From Moheibacter stercoris (GTDB lineage Bacteria; Bacteroidota; Bacteroidia; Flavobacteriales; Weeksellaceae), in the NCBI RefSeq assembly GCF_040545805.1, contig NZ_JBEPMO010000006.1, positions 62,001 through 126,000 on the forward strand: a stretch of DNA of 64,000 nucleotides. The letters run 5' to 3'. Shown piece after piece: positions 28,357-35,544 of this stretch. The notes beneath the pieces are model-generated. The model made no database searches, was not told the origin of the DNA, and worked only from the letters and a program-made list of their open reading frames with translations. Position numbers and translations under genes: made by a program. The first letter of the stretch is position 1, and each line of letters starts with the position of its first letter.

Positions 28357-28364
28357 CAAAGGTA
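28357..28364 (-). promoter_or_regulatory. -7 element TACCTTTG for the NRDE gene
   Basis: Perfect TAnnTTTG on the - strand, 16 bases before the ATG. Confidence 0.5.
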
Positions 28365-28372
28365 TTAATTAA

Positions 28373-28380
28373 TACATTTG
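28373..28380 (+). promoter_or_regulatory. -7 element TACATTTG for the DinB-like gene
   Basis: Perfect TAnnTTTG. It contains the TTG at 28378 that would otherwise extend the DinB-like frame upstream, which rules that start out and supports the ATG at 28399. Confidence 0.55.
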
Positions 28381-28398
28381 CTACTGTCGGTGAAAATT

Positions 28399-28890
28399 AT
28401 GAAAGAATCTTCCAATCTTTTACTAAAACAGCTTTCAATGCTTGTCATGCAATTGAATGATCATTCGTATTCAAAAGAATTACCTCTCTTAATGGACAAT
28501 TCCATTGGAAAACATGTACGACATATTTTGGATTTGTATGATTGCCTTTTAGAAGCAGTTGCATCTAGTGTTTTGAATTACGATCAGCGTAAGCGAAATC
28601 CTCTTTTGGAAACTTCCTCTCAGATAGCTTTAATCAAAATCAAGGAAATACAAGCAGGAATAGATTGTTTAAAATTGGATAAAGAACTTATTTTACATCA
28701 ATCAATAGGTTCTTCAAATGTTCAAATGAAAACGCAAACTCAACGTGAATTGCTTTATACAATTGACCATACGGTACATCATTTGGCCATCATCAGAATC
28801 GCTATACAACATCATTTCCCGGAGATTTCCATTCCAGAAAATTTCGGATTTGCATTTTCAACTTTGAGATACCGTGAAAAACAAGCGTAA
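28399..28890 (+). CDS. DinB-superfamily metal-binding protein
   Basis: The 163-aa helical protein carries the spaced histidines of the DinB/YfiT four-helix fold: IGKHVRHILDLYD (about residue 40) and DHTVHHLAIIRIA (about 125). These bind a metal, and many members are thiol transferases or have unknown roles. Start is the ATG at 28399 because the upstream TTG is inside the promoter. The 3' end overlaps the following ATP-grasp gene by 17 bases, so the two are translationally coupled. Confidence 0.8.
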   Translation: MKESSNLLLKQLSMLVMQLNDHSYSKELPLLMDNSIGKHVRHILDLYDCLLEAVASSVLNYDQRKRNPLLETSSQIALIKIKEIQAGIDCLKLDKELILHQSIGSSNVQMKTQTQRELLYTIDHTVHHLAIIRIAIQHHFPEISIPENFGFAFSTLRYREKQA

Positions 28891-29839
28891 TTTTTGGGAA
28901 TATGAATATTGGCCATCTTGGGTATTCTATGGTCCATTTATTCTTTATTGGGTTTGGAGATATTTCCAATGTGGCGACATCACCTATTTCTGTCGGGCAA
29001 ATCCGGGAATTCATTTTGGAGGTGTTTTGGATTATTCGAAATTTCAAATCATCCAACAAATTCCAGATGCATTTAAACCCAAAACAGAGTTTTTATTCAA
29101 CAAATCCGAAAATTCAAAACTCTTTCCCTTTCCATTTGTGGCAAAACCCGATATAGGAGAAAGAGGAATCCATGTAGAAATCATCCGAAATGAAACAGAT
29201 TGGAAAAATTATCCGGTCAAAGAAAACATCATCATCCAAGAATTCATGGAGGAACCCTACGAATTTGGTGTATTCTATGTTCACAATCCTGCTACTCAAG
29301 AATTTGATATTTTATCGATTACGGGAAAAGAATTTTTGATTTTTGAAGCAGATGGTCAACAAACTTTAAAAGATTTCTTATCGAATCACCCACGAGCGAT
29401 TTCGCGTTTGGATTATTTCGAATCGAAATTTCAACAAGAATGGGAAATTATCCTTCCCAAAGGAACAAAAATTCTTTTGGAACCCATTGGAAATCATAAT
29501 AGAGGAACGAAATTCTTGGATGCGACTCATTTAAAAACAACCCAATTAGTAAATAAAATTCACGAAATCTCTCAACAAATTAAAGGTTTCTATTATGGTC
29601 GATTTGACATCAAAGCAAATTCCATTCAAGAATTGCAAGAAGGAAAATTCAGAATTATCGAAATCAATGGTGCAAATTCTGAACCTACGCATATTTACGA
29701 TCCGAAATACACGTTATGGCAAGCATACAAAGAAGCTGCCCGACATTTTGGCTGGCAATATAAAATTGCGCTAACACAACCAAAGAATCAAAATTCCAAA
29801 GAATATTTTAGAGCCGTTTGGAAACGAATTTTTCCTTAA
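28874..29839 (+). CDS. ATP-grasp-type ligase-like protein
   Basis: The 321-aa product begins with a GTG at 28874 inside the DinB gene. It has ATP-grasp hallmarks: FVAKPDIGERGIHV (lysine and glycine loop, about residue 90), IIIQEFMEEPYEFGVFYV (about 117-134), YYGRFDIKAN (about 238) and FRIIEINGANSEPTHIYD (metal-binding Glu/Asn, about 255-270). The family couples ATP to carboxylate-amine or similar ligation; the substrate here is unknown. The N-terminus holds a hydrophobic, Trp-rich helix (YWPSWVFYGPFILYWVW), suggesting membrane association. Confidence 0.8.
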   Translation: MKNKRNFWEYEYWPSWVFYGPFILYWVWRYFQCGDITYFCRANPGIHFGGVLDYSKFQIIQQIPDAFKPKTEFLFNKSENSKLFPFPFVAKPDIGERGIHVEIIRNETDWKNYPVKENIIIQEFMEEPYEFGVFYVHNPATQEFDILSITGKEFLIFEADGQQTLKDFLSNHPRAISRLDYFESKFQQEWEIILPKGTKILLEPIGNHNRGTKFLDATHLKTTQLVNKIHEISQQIKGFYYGRFDIKANSIQELQEGKFRIIEINGANSEPTHIYDPKYTLWQAYKEAARHFGWQYKIALTQPKNQNSKEYFRAVWKRIFP

Positions 29840-29858
29840 ATTGGAGTTTGTAAGAAAT

Positions 29859-29889
29859 TTTGTCAGGGAAATTTTCGTGGAATAATTTG
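29859..29889 (+). promoter_or_regulatory. Promoter TTTG-N19-ATAATTTG for the rhomboid gene
   Basis: TTTG at 29859-29862 and ATAATTTG at 29882-29889 are 19 bases apart, as in Bacteroidota promoters. The GTG at 29889 overlaps the -7 box, so translation should start at the ATG 29916. Confidence 0.5.
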
Positions 29890-29915
29890 TGACAAGATTA
29901 ACTCAAACAATTGGC

Positions 29916-30701
29916 ATGAAATATCCTTTTCCTAAAAATACATTATACGTTCCCCTCTTTTTGTTAGCAGCCATTTGGGGGACATTCTTATTGCAACATT
30001 TTGGCTTGGGAAGATTCAATTGTTATGGAATTGTTCCGCGCGAACCTTTAGGATTAAGAGGAATTTTATTTGCTCCTTTGTTTCATTCAGGATGGAAACA
30101 TATTCTTAGTAATAGTGTTCCATTGGCAGTTTTAAGCTTTTTTGCCGTGATGTTTTACAAACAAATGGCCTATTATGTCATTATTTTCGGATGGATTGGA
30201 AGTGGTCTACTGGTTTGGCTTTTTGGTAATTTATTACCTGGCGATTCGATTGGATGCCATATTGGAGCAAGTGGTGTCGTCTATGTTTTGGCAGCTTATG
30301 TTTTTTTTAGTGGAATTTTGAGAAAGTCTCGCAATTTGGTGGCCATTTCTTTTATTGTAGTATTTCTGTATGGGAGTATGATTTGGGGTGTTGTTCCAGA
30401 AGAATTTCTGCCAAAATTCATGAATGAAGAATCCAATCCCATTTCTTGGGAAAGTCATTTGGCAGGAGCAATTATGGGAATTTTATTTGCTTTTATCACT
30501 CGAAACTATGGCGAACAACAAAAGAAATATTCTTGGGAACTTACAGATACTCCTGATGTACGCGAACAAGAATTATGGGAACAATACAAAGCTTCATTAC
30601 CTGAGGAAGAACGAATTTTACTAGAAAAAAAATATGGGGAAGAACCCAAACAAGATTCAACCCCAAATTCAGATTTTTGGTATTATAATGATTCTAGGTA
30701 A
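29916..30701 (+). CDS. Rhomboid-family intramembrane serine protease
   Basis: The protein (261 aa from the ATG at 29916) has six membrane segments, the nucleophile motif GASG in IGASGVVYVLA, the upstream HSGWKHILSNS (loop 1/TM2) typical of rhomboids, and the catalytic His in SWESHLAGAIMG. A soluble charged C-terminal tail of about 60 residues (LLEKKYGEEPKQDS) follows. It cleaves membrane proteins within the bilayer; the substrate is unknown. The ORF could be extended to the GTG at 29889 but that overlaps the promoter. Confidence 0.9.
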   Translation: MKYPFPKNTLYVPLFLLAAIWGTFLLQHFGLGRFNCYGIVPREPLGLRGILFAPLFHSGWKHILSNSVPLAVLSFFAVMFYKQMAYYVIIFGWIGSGLLVWLFGNLLPGDSIGCHIGASGVVYVLAAYVFFSGILRKSRNLVAISFIVVFLYGSMIWGVVPEEFLPKFMNEESNPISWESHLAGAIMGILFAFITRNYGEQQKKYSWELTDTPDVREQELWEQYKASLPEEERILLEKKYGEEPKQDSTPNSDFWYYNDSR

Positions 30702-31141
30702 TCATTTAAGATTTTTACCGATGCAGGTGGTTTTCCTTCATCATAGGTTTGACTGCTTATTTCGCTATCAGCAGTTTTAATAATTATAGTAGTAGCTCTT
30801 GCTCCATCATGAAACCTTTCTTGAGAAGGAGCTTCCATGTTTTGAAATTCTTCTATATTCAAATTTTGAACAATGGCAACTAATTCATTCCAATCTTTTG
30901 AATCGAAAATGGTCTTTACTGAATCTCCCACTCCAGATCTATTGGACTGAGTTTTCATTCTTTCTTTGGAATTAATGACCAAATTTTCACTTCCGCTCAT
31001 TCCTACTTTCTCCAATGATATTTCCATTAGTTCTATTGAGTTTTTTTGATTTTCAACAACATTTTTTGACATCTTGCAAGATGAAAAAGAAATGGTTACA
31101 ATAAGTACCAACGCTAGATTGTATATAGAATCGATTTTCAT
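30683..31141 (-). CDS. Lipoprotein of unknown function
   Basis: Starting at the ATG 31139-31141, the 152-aa product has a lipoprotein signal (ALVLIVTISFSSC, lipobox FSSC). The body is mostly soluble, with KTIFDSKDWNELVAIVQNLNIEEFQNM and the conserved-looking GARATTIIIKTADSEISSQTYDEGKPP. I do not recognise the family. The 3' end overlaps the end of the convergent rhomboid gene by 19 bases. A longer start at 31177 would run through the promoter and is rejected. Confidence 0.7.
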   Translation of the reverse strand: MKIDSIYNLALVLIVTISFSSCKMSKNVVENQKNSIELMEISLEKVGMSGSENLVINSKERMKTQSNRSGVGDSVKTIFDSKDWNELVAIVQNLNIEEFQNMEAPSQERFHDGARATTIIIKTADSEISSQTYDEGKPPASVKILNDYLESL

Positions 31142-31156
31142 ACGTATATTTTTTTT

Positions 31157-31172
31157 TATATTAGCAAAGTTA
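31157..31172. promoter_or_regulatory. Divergent -7 elements for lipoprotein (-) and metalloprotease (+)
   Basis: TAACTTTG on the - strand (31165-31172) is a perfect TAnnTTTG. TATATTAG on the + strand (31157-31164) is one base off. The two are directly adjacent, so the genes share a compact divergent promoter. Confidence 0.5.
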
Positions 31173-31200
31173 AACAATCAAACAAATAATAAAGAAACAC

Positions 31201-33411
31201 ATGAAGAAAGTTTTATTGGCTTTGGCAATTGCTTCTCCTATTTTTGGTTTTTCTCAATGGAAATCAACCACAAAAGGTTCGTCAGTTGTTAAAGAAGGAA
31301 AAGAAAGGATTGAAGCCGCAGGGGTTTTTAGTCTAGATATGCAAGTTCTGAAACAACGTCTTGCGAACACACCAGAACGATTCTCCAACTTACCTGGAAA
31401 TATCATTACGATTCCAAATGCTAAAGGTGAAATGGAAAAATTTGAAGTTTGGGAAGCTTCTAACTTTAGTCCAGTATTACAGGCAAAATTCCCTGAGATA
31501 CGTTCTTACATGGGAACAAGTCTTTCAGATCCTCATGCTTACCTAAGAATTAGTGTTTCTCCTGCAGGAGTTTCTTCAATGGTACTTCGCAATGGGAAAT
31601 CTGAATTCATTGAACCGTATACAACAGATGGTCAAAAATACATTGTTTTTGACTCTAAGAAGCACAGACAAGATGGAGAAATGCCATTTAAATGTGAAAC
31701 GGAATTTGACGAAAACATGGTTCAAGATTCTCAGAATTTCGTTGCAGACAAATCAAGCGCTGGTGTTTTCAAAACATTCCGTTTAGCACAAGCTGTTACA
31801 GGTGAATATTCTGCTTATTTTGGTGGAACTTTAGAAGGAGCTATGGGCGGAATCAACGCTACGTTGACACGTGTAAATGGTGTTTTTGAAAAAGATTTCG
31901 CGATCAATTTGATCTTAATTGATAACAACGATGAAATCGTATTCTTAAATCCTTCAACTGACCCATTCACTCAACCAGGAAATATTGGAACAACGCAAGG
32001 TCAATTGCAATCTTATTTGAATGCTAACATTGGTGCTGCCAATTATGATATTGGACACATTTACCACAGATCTGGTGGTGGAGGAAGCGCTGGATGTATT
32101 GGATGTATCTGTATTGATGCAAACAAAGGTCGCGGATATACTTCTCCAGGATCTGGAGGACCAGAAGGAGATTATTTTGATATCGACTATGTTGCACACG
32201 AGTATGGGCATCAATTAGGAGCAAATCATACGTTCTCTCATAATATTGAAGGTACAGGTGTAAACATTGAACCAGGTAGTGGATCTACAATTATGGGATA
32301 TGCAGGTATCACTAGTTACAACGTACAACAACATTCAGATGACTACTTCACGTATAGAAGCATTCAACAAGTTCAAAACAATCTTCAAAACAAGCCATGT
32401 GCTAACAATACTACCATCGCAAACGTTGCTCCAGTAGTAGACGCAGGTAGCGATTATGAAATTCCAAAAGGAACTGCATTTAAATTAACGGGTTCTGCAA
32501 CAGATGGAAATGGAGATCCATTGATCTATACTTGGGAACAAAACGATAATGCTACAGGAAGCAATACTGGTGCTAATAGCCGTGTTTCTTGGACGAAAAC
32601 AACTGGTCCTAACTTCCGTTCTGTAGCACCTTCTACAGAGCCAGTACGATATATGCCAAGATTTGATTATGTATTGTTAACAGATGTTATCACAAACGAA
32701 AATTACTGGAGAGGTAGATGGGAAGCTGTTACAACAGTTCCAAGAACTTTCAACTTCACATTAACTGCGAGAGATAACAATGCAGAAGCGGGTCAAACAG
32801 GAACCGATGCAATGAGAGTTTATGTTCGTGATGCTGGGCCATTCAAAGTTAACACTCCTGCTTCTGGACAAAACGTAGACATTTCTGCCAACACTATGTT
32901 AGTAGAATGGGATGTAGCTGGAACAAATGCTGCTCCAATCAATACTGCTAATGTTAGAATTTTGTTCTCATCTGACAATGGAGCAACTTTCACTGTTGTT
33001 GCTGAAAGTACTCCAAATGATGGTTCTGAAATGATTACAATCCCAACTGGAACTGTTGCGGGTGTTAATGGTAGAATCATGATTGAAGCAATTGACAACA
33101 TTTACTATGCTGTTTCAAGAAAATTCAACTTAACTGGTACAATGGGCGTTTCTGACTTGAATCAATTGGCAATTGGAATTTATCCAAACCCAACAAATGG
33201 TCAATTCAACGTAGCTGCTAACAATGTTGCGAAAGGAAATGTGAAAACTACAATTTTCGATACAGCAGGTAAGATGGTTCACGTTCAAAACGATAACCAT
33301 GCTGGTGGAAACTTGAACATTGCGTACAACGTAAAACTTCCTACAGGAACTTATGTTGTAAACATTGAAACCGCTGAAGGTTTATCTACAACAAAATTAT
33401 TGGTAAAATAA
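31201..33411 (+). CDS. T9SS-secreted zinc metalloprotease (reprolysin-like)
   Basis: The 736-aa product has a signal peptide (MKKVLLALAIASPIFGFSQ), a propeptide-like region, and the zinc motif HEYGHQLGANH (His333, His337, His343) of the M12B/metzincin class, with a Met-turn candidate STIMGYAGI. A Cys pair in GCIGCICID precedes it. A fibronectin/PKD-like beta region (VAPVVDAGSDYEIPKG) follows, and the C-terminus is a type A T9SS sorting domain (IGIYPNPTNGQFNV ... GTYVVNIETAEG). It is probably exported through T9SS to the surface or medium. A terminator follows. Confidence 0.93.
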   Translation: MKKVLLALAIASPIFGFSQWKSTTKGSSVVKEGKERIEAAGVFSLDMQVLKQRLANTPERFSNLPGNIITIPNAKGEMEKFEVWEASNFSPVLQAKFPEIRSYMGTSLSDPHAYLRISVSPAGVSSMVLRNGKSEFIEPYTTDGQKYIVFDSKKHRQDGEMPFKCETEFDENMVQDSQNFVADKSSAGVFKTFRLAQAVTGEYSAYFGGTLEGAMGGINATLTRVNGVFEKDFAINLILIDNNDEIVFLNPSTDPFTQPGNIGTTQGQLQSYLNANIGAANYDIGHIYHRSGGGGSAGCIGCICIDANKGRGYTSPGSGGPEGDYFDIDYVAHEYGHQLGANHTFSHNIEGTGVNIEPGSGSTIMGYAGITSYNVQQHSDDYFTYRSIQQVQNNLQNKPCANNTTIANVAPVVDAGSDYEIPKGTAFKLTGSATDGNGDPLIYTWEQNDNATGSNTGANSRVSWTKTTGPNFRSVAPSTEPVRYMPRFDYVLLTDVITNENYWRGRWEAVTTVPRTFNFTLTARDNNAEAGQTGTDAMRVYVRDAGPFKVNTPASGQNVDISANTMLVEWDVAGTNAAPINTANVRILFSSDNGATFTVVAESTPNDGSEMITIPTGTVAGVNGRIMIEAIDNIYYAVSRKFNLTGTMGVSDLNQLAIGIYPNPTNGQFNVAANNVAKGNVKTTIFDTAGKMVHVQNDNHAGGNLNIAYNVKLPTGTYVVNIETAEGLSTTKLLVK

Positions 33412-33430
33412 TATTCCGATAAATAACATA

Positions 33431-33463
33431 AAAAAACCGAAGTCATTGGCTTCGGTTTTTTTT
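33431..33463. terminator. Bidirectional terminator
   Basis: AAAACCGAAG and CTTCGGTTTT form a perfect 10-bp stem with a seven-base loop and T/A tracts on both sides, between the convergent genes ending at 33411 (+) and 33474 (-). Confidence 0.85.
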
Positions 33464-33473
33464 ATCTATTGAT

Positions 33474-33770
33474 TTATCGAACCAATTCAAAATTAAAATT
33501 GATATAGGTTTTCTGATCTTTTGAATTTTGGTTGATGACTACTTCTGGATTGTTAATTGGATCCGAGATTAAATGCAAGGTTCTAAACCAAGTTTCAATC
33601 TCCTCTTTTTGCAACAATTCCAATTCTTCTGAATCGATGATGAGCACGTCTGATTGCATTTCATCTTTTTTCCAAACTTGGTAAATACAAGGAATTTCGT
33701 CAAAGGATAGTTGTGCGGTCATCATAACTCCTTCTTGGCTAGTGGCGGTTTGATTTGTGTACTGTTTCAT
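33474..33770 (-). CDS. Small protein of unknown function
   Basis: The 98-aa acidic, soluble product (MKQYTNQTATSQEGVMM) has no signal peptide or recognised motif. A -7 element TAGTTTTG (- strand, 33793-33800) lies 22 bases upstream of the ATG, and a strong terminator follows, so it looks like a real single-gene unit. Function is not known. Confidence 0.6.
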   Translation of the reverse strand: MKQYTNQTATSQEGVMMTAQLSFDEIPCIYQVWKKDEMQSDVLIIDSEELELLQKEEIETWFRTLHLISDPINNPEVVINQNSKDQKTYINFNFELVR

Positions 33771-33950
33771 GGCTATGAATTTTAATTTGAATCAAAACTA
33801 AGATTGCATAACGTCATTTAGTGGCGTTTTAGAAGAATTTAAAATATATTTGAGAAAGATCGATTAAATAAGCTCAAACGAATAGTGAAAATCCCATTTA
33901 AAATTTCAATTCATTTTTCATCATTTTCGCAAAATCTTACAAAATCGCAC

Positions 33951-33983
33951 AAAAAAAGCACCTACATTTCTGTAAGTGCTTTA
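33951..33983 (-). terminator. Terminator of the tRNA gene
   Basis: On the - strand AAAGCACTTACA and TGTAGGTGCTTT pair around GAAA, followed by a T run. Confidence 0.8.
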
Positions 33984-33992
33984 ATTTAATTG

Positions 33993-34066
33993 TGGTCCCA
34001 CTTGGGCTCGAACCAAGGACCACCTGATTATGAGTCAGGTGCTCTAACCAACTGAGCTATAGGACC
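33993..34066 (-). tRNA. tRNA with anticodon CAT (probably Ile2, possibly Met)
   Basis: The - strand folds as a 74-nt cloverleaf: acceptor GGTCCTA/TGGGACC, D arm GCTC...GAGC, anticodon arm CCTGA-CTCATAA-TCAGG, and T arm with GGTTCGAGCC. The CAT anticodon fits elongator Met or lysidine-modified Ile2. The acceptor and general similarity to ileX-type tRNAs favour Ile2, without proof. CCA is not fully encoded. Confidence 0.9.
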
Positions 34067-34104
34067 AATATTTTTAATTAATTGAACTTCTCTTTTTTTT
34101 TAAT

Positions 34105-34178
34105 CCACCTGTCCCGATAGCTATCGGGAGAGTCAGGTGCTCTAAACTCCCGAATTTGTCGGGATGAGCTATAGGACC
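34105..34178 (-). pseudogene. tRNA pseudogene with hairpin insertions in the anticodon and D loops
   Basis: Just upstream of the intact tRNA gene in its reading direction lies a second copy of its 5' half: acceptor strand, D arm and anticodon arm. The anticodon loop core (6 bases in the intact gene) is replaced by 19 bases containing the perfect palindrome TCCCGATAGCTATCGGGA (34112-34129). The D-loop core (6 bases) is replaced by 20 bases containing TCCCGA-ATTTG-TCGGGA (34148-34164). The T arm and 3' acceptor half are absent. It cannot make a working tRNA. Confidence 0.8.
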
Positions 34179-34265
34179 CTTCCTTAATTCCGTTAAGAGA
34201 ATTTAGAGAATCGAATCACGCTCAATCGTTTTCGGGAGTGCAATTTTACAACAATCTGTTGAATT

Positions 34266-34673
34266 CTACAAAATTTTTCTGTCCATACATAATTCCACCA
34301 AAACTCCATTGGTAGTTTTTGGATGAAGAAACACAACCCATTTATTGTCGGCTCCTTCTTTGGGTGTTTCATTGATAAATTCAAATCCTTCAGCCTTTAA
34401 GCGCTGAATTTCAGCTTCCAAATTATCAACACCAAACGCTATATGATGAATTCCTTCTCTATTTTTGTCTAAATATTTGGCTATTGCTGAGTTTTCATTC
34501 ATCGCTTCCAATAATTCAATTTTGGATTCTCCAATTTCAAAAAAAGAAGTTTTTACCGCTTCACCTTCTACAGTCTCTTCTTTGTATGGATTTTTTCCTA
34601 ATAATTTAGAAAACAATTCATTGGAAACCCCAAGATCTTTCACTGCGATGCCTAAATGTTCAATTTTTATCAT
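34266..34673 (-). CDS. mce: Methylmalonyl-CoA epimerase
   Basis: The 135-aa vicinal-oxygen-chelate protein begins MIKIEHLGIAVKDL, with metal ligands His (IEHLG), His (GIHHIAFGVDN) and Glu (GVLVELCM), exactly as in methylmalonyl-CoA epimerases. It interconverts (2R) and (2S) methylmalonyl-CoA in propionate metabolism. The ATG at 34671-34673 is chosen; an upstream extension is hydrophobic and unlike the family. The acyl-CoA carboxyltransferase that may share the pathway is at 40995. Confidence 0.9.
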   Translation of the reverse strand: MIKIEHLGIAVKDLGVSNELFSKLLGKNPYKEETVEGEAVKTSFFEIGESKIELLEAMNENSAIAKYLDKNREGIHHIAFGVDNLEAEIQRLKAEGFEFINETPKEGADNKWVVFLHPKTTNGVLVELCMDRKIL

Positions 34674-34707
34674 TATTTTTATCTTGAAAAACTTAAAAAT
34701 CAAAAAT

Positions 34708-35129
34708 ATGAAAAACATTTACTCTGCAGTTCTTTTCATGGGATTTTCTTTTTTGATGGCTCAATTGGAGATTTAATCAAAATACATCCTGCTACCTACG
34801 ATTTAGAATTTGGCGGATATAAATTATTGGGATTTTCAACAGACAATTGGCTAACATTTTATGATGAAAACAACAATATTTTAAAAACCTATGATGCAAG
34901 TTTGACTCAGGAAATTCGAATTTATCCGAATCCAACAAAAGATATTCAACATATTGATTCAAAATCAGAAGTGGCAAAGATTCAGATTTACAATCTACAA
35001 GGAAAGAAATTTTTGGAAACATCTAATGAATCAAAAGTTTCGATCAAAAATTTCTCTATGGGAACTTACATCGCAATGGTAGAATTAGCCAATGGCCAAG
35101 TATTTCAAAAGAAACTGATCAAACATTAA
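34708..35129 (+). pseudogene. Frameshifted remnant of a T9SS-secreted protein
   Basis: A signal peptide (MKNIYSAVLFMGFSFLMAQ) starts at 34708 but stops after 22 codons. In another frame, from about 34765, an open frame continues to a typical type A T9SS sorting tail (IRIYPNPTKDIQH ... GTYIAMVELANGQ) ending at 35129. A single-base indel near 34750-34777, possibly in the T-rich run, would join them. Either the gene is decaying or the sequence has an error. The mature part before the tail is only about 50 residues, so much of the original protein may be lost. Confidence 0.65.
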
Positions 35130-35131
35130 AA

Positions 35132-35161
35132 TTTCGACCTCAAAAAAAATCCTTAATTTTG
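35132..35161 (+). promoter_or_regulatory. Promoter TTTC-N18-TAATTTTG for rbfA
   Basis: TAATTTTG (35154-35161) is a perfect -7 element, with TTTC (35132-35135), one base off TTTG, 18 bases upstream. The TTG start of rbfA is 23 bases further on. Confidence 0.5.
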
Positions 35162-35184
35162 CTAAAAGTAAATTCAGTAACATT

Positions 35185-35544
35185 TTGGAAACAAATCGTC
35201 AGAAAAAAGTATCAAACATCTTTCAAGAAGAATTATCAGAAATTTTTAGAAAGGAAGCATTAGAATTATATCCGGGTAAATTATTAACCGTAACCGATGT
35301 CAATGTTTCTCCAGATTTGTCGATTGCCAAAATTTACATCAGTATTTTCCCAAATACTGACAAAGAAACAATCATCAAACAAATCAAGGAAAAAGCACCT
35401 CAATACCGTTCAATGATTGCCAAAACGGCAGCCAAAACCATGCGTATCACACCAGAATTGTTGTTCTATTTGGATACGACGCTGGATGAAATTGAGAAAA
35501 TTGATAAAGCATTGAAAGGAGAAGGAAATAATCCTATTCTGTAA
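35185..35544 (+). CDS. rbfA: Ribosome-binding factor A
   Basis: The 119-aa product begins METNRQKKVSNIFQEELSEIF, the standard RbfA start, though the initiator is TTG. It has the KH-type core (LLTVTDVNVSPDLSIAKIYISIFP, RITPELLFYLDTTLDEIEKID). RbfA binds the 30S subunit for 16S rRNA 5' maturation. The next gene starts at the very next base, so the pair is co-transcribed, an arrangement common in Flavobacteriales. Confidence 0.92.
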   Translation: METNRQKKVSNIFQEELSEIFRKEALELYPGKLLTVTDVNVSPDLSIAKIYISIFPNTDKETIIKQIKEKAPQYRSMIAKTAAKTMRITPELLFYLDTTLDEIEKIDKALKGEGNNPIL

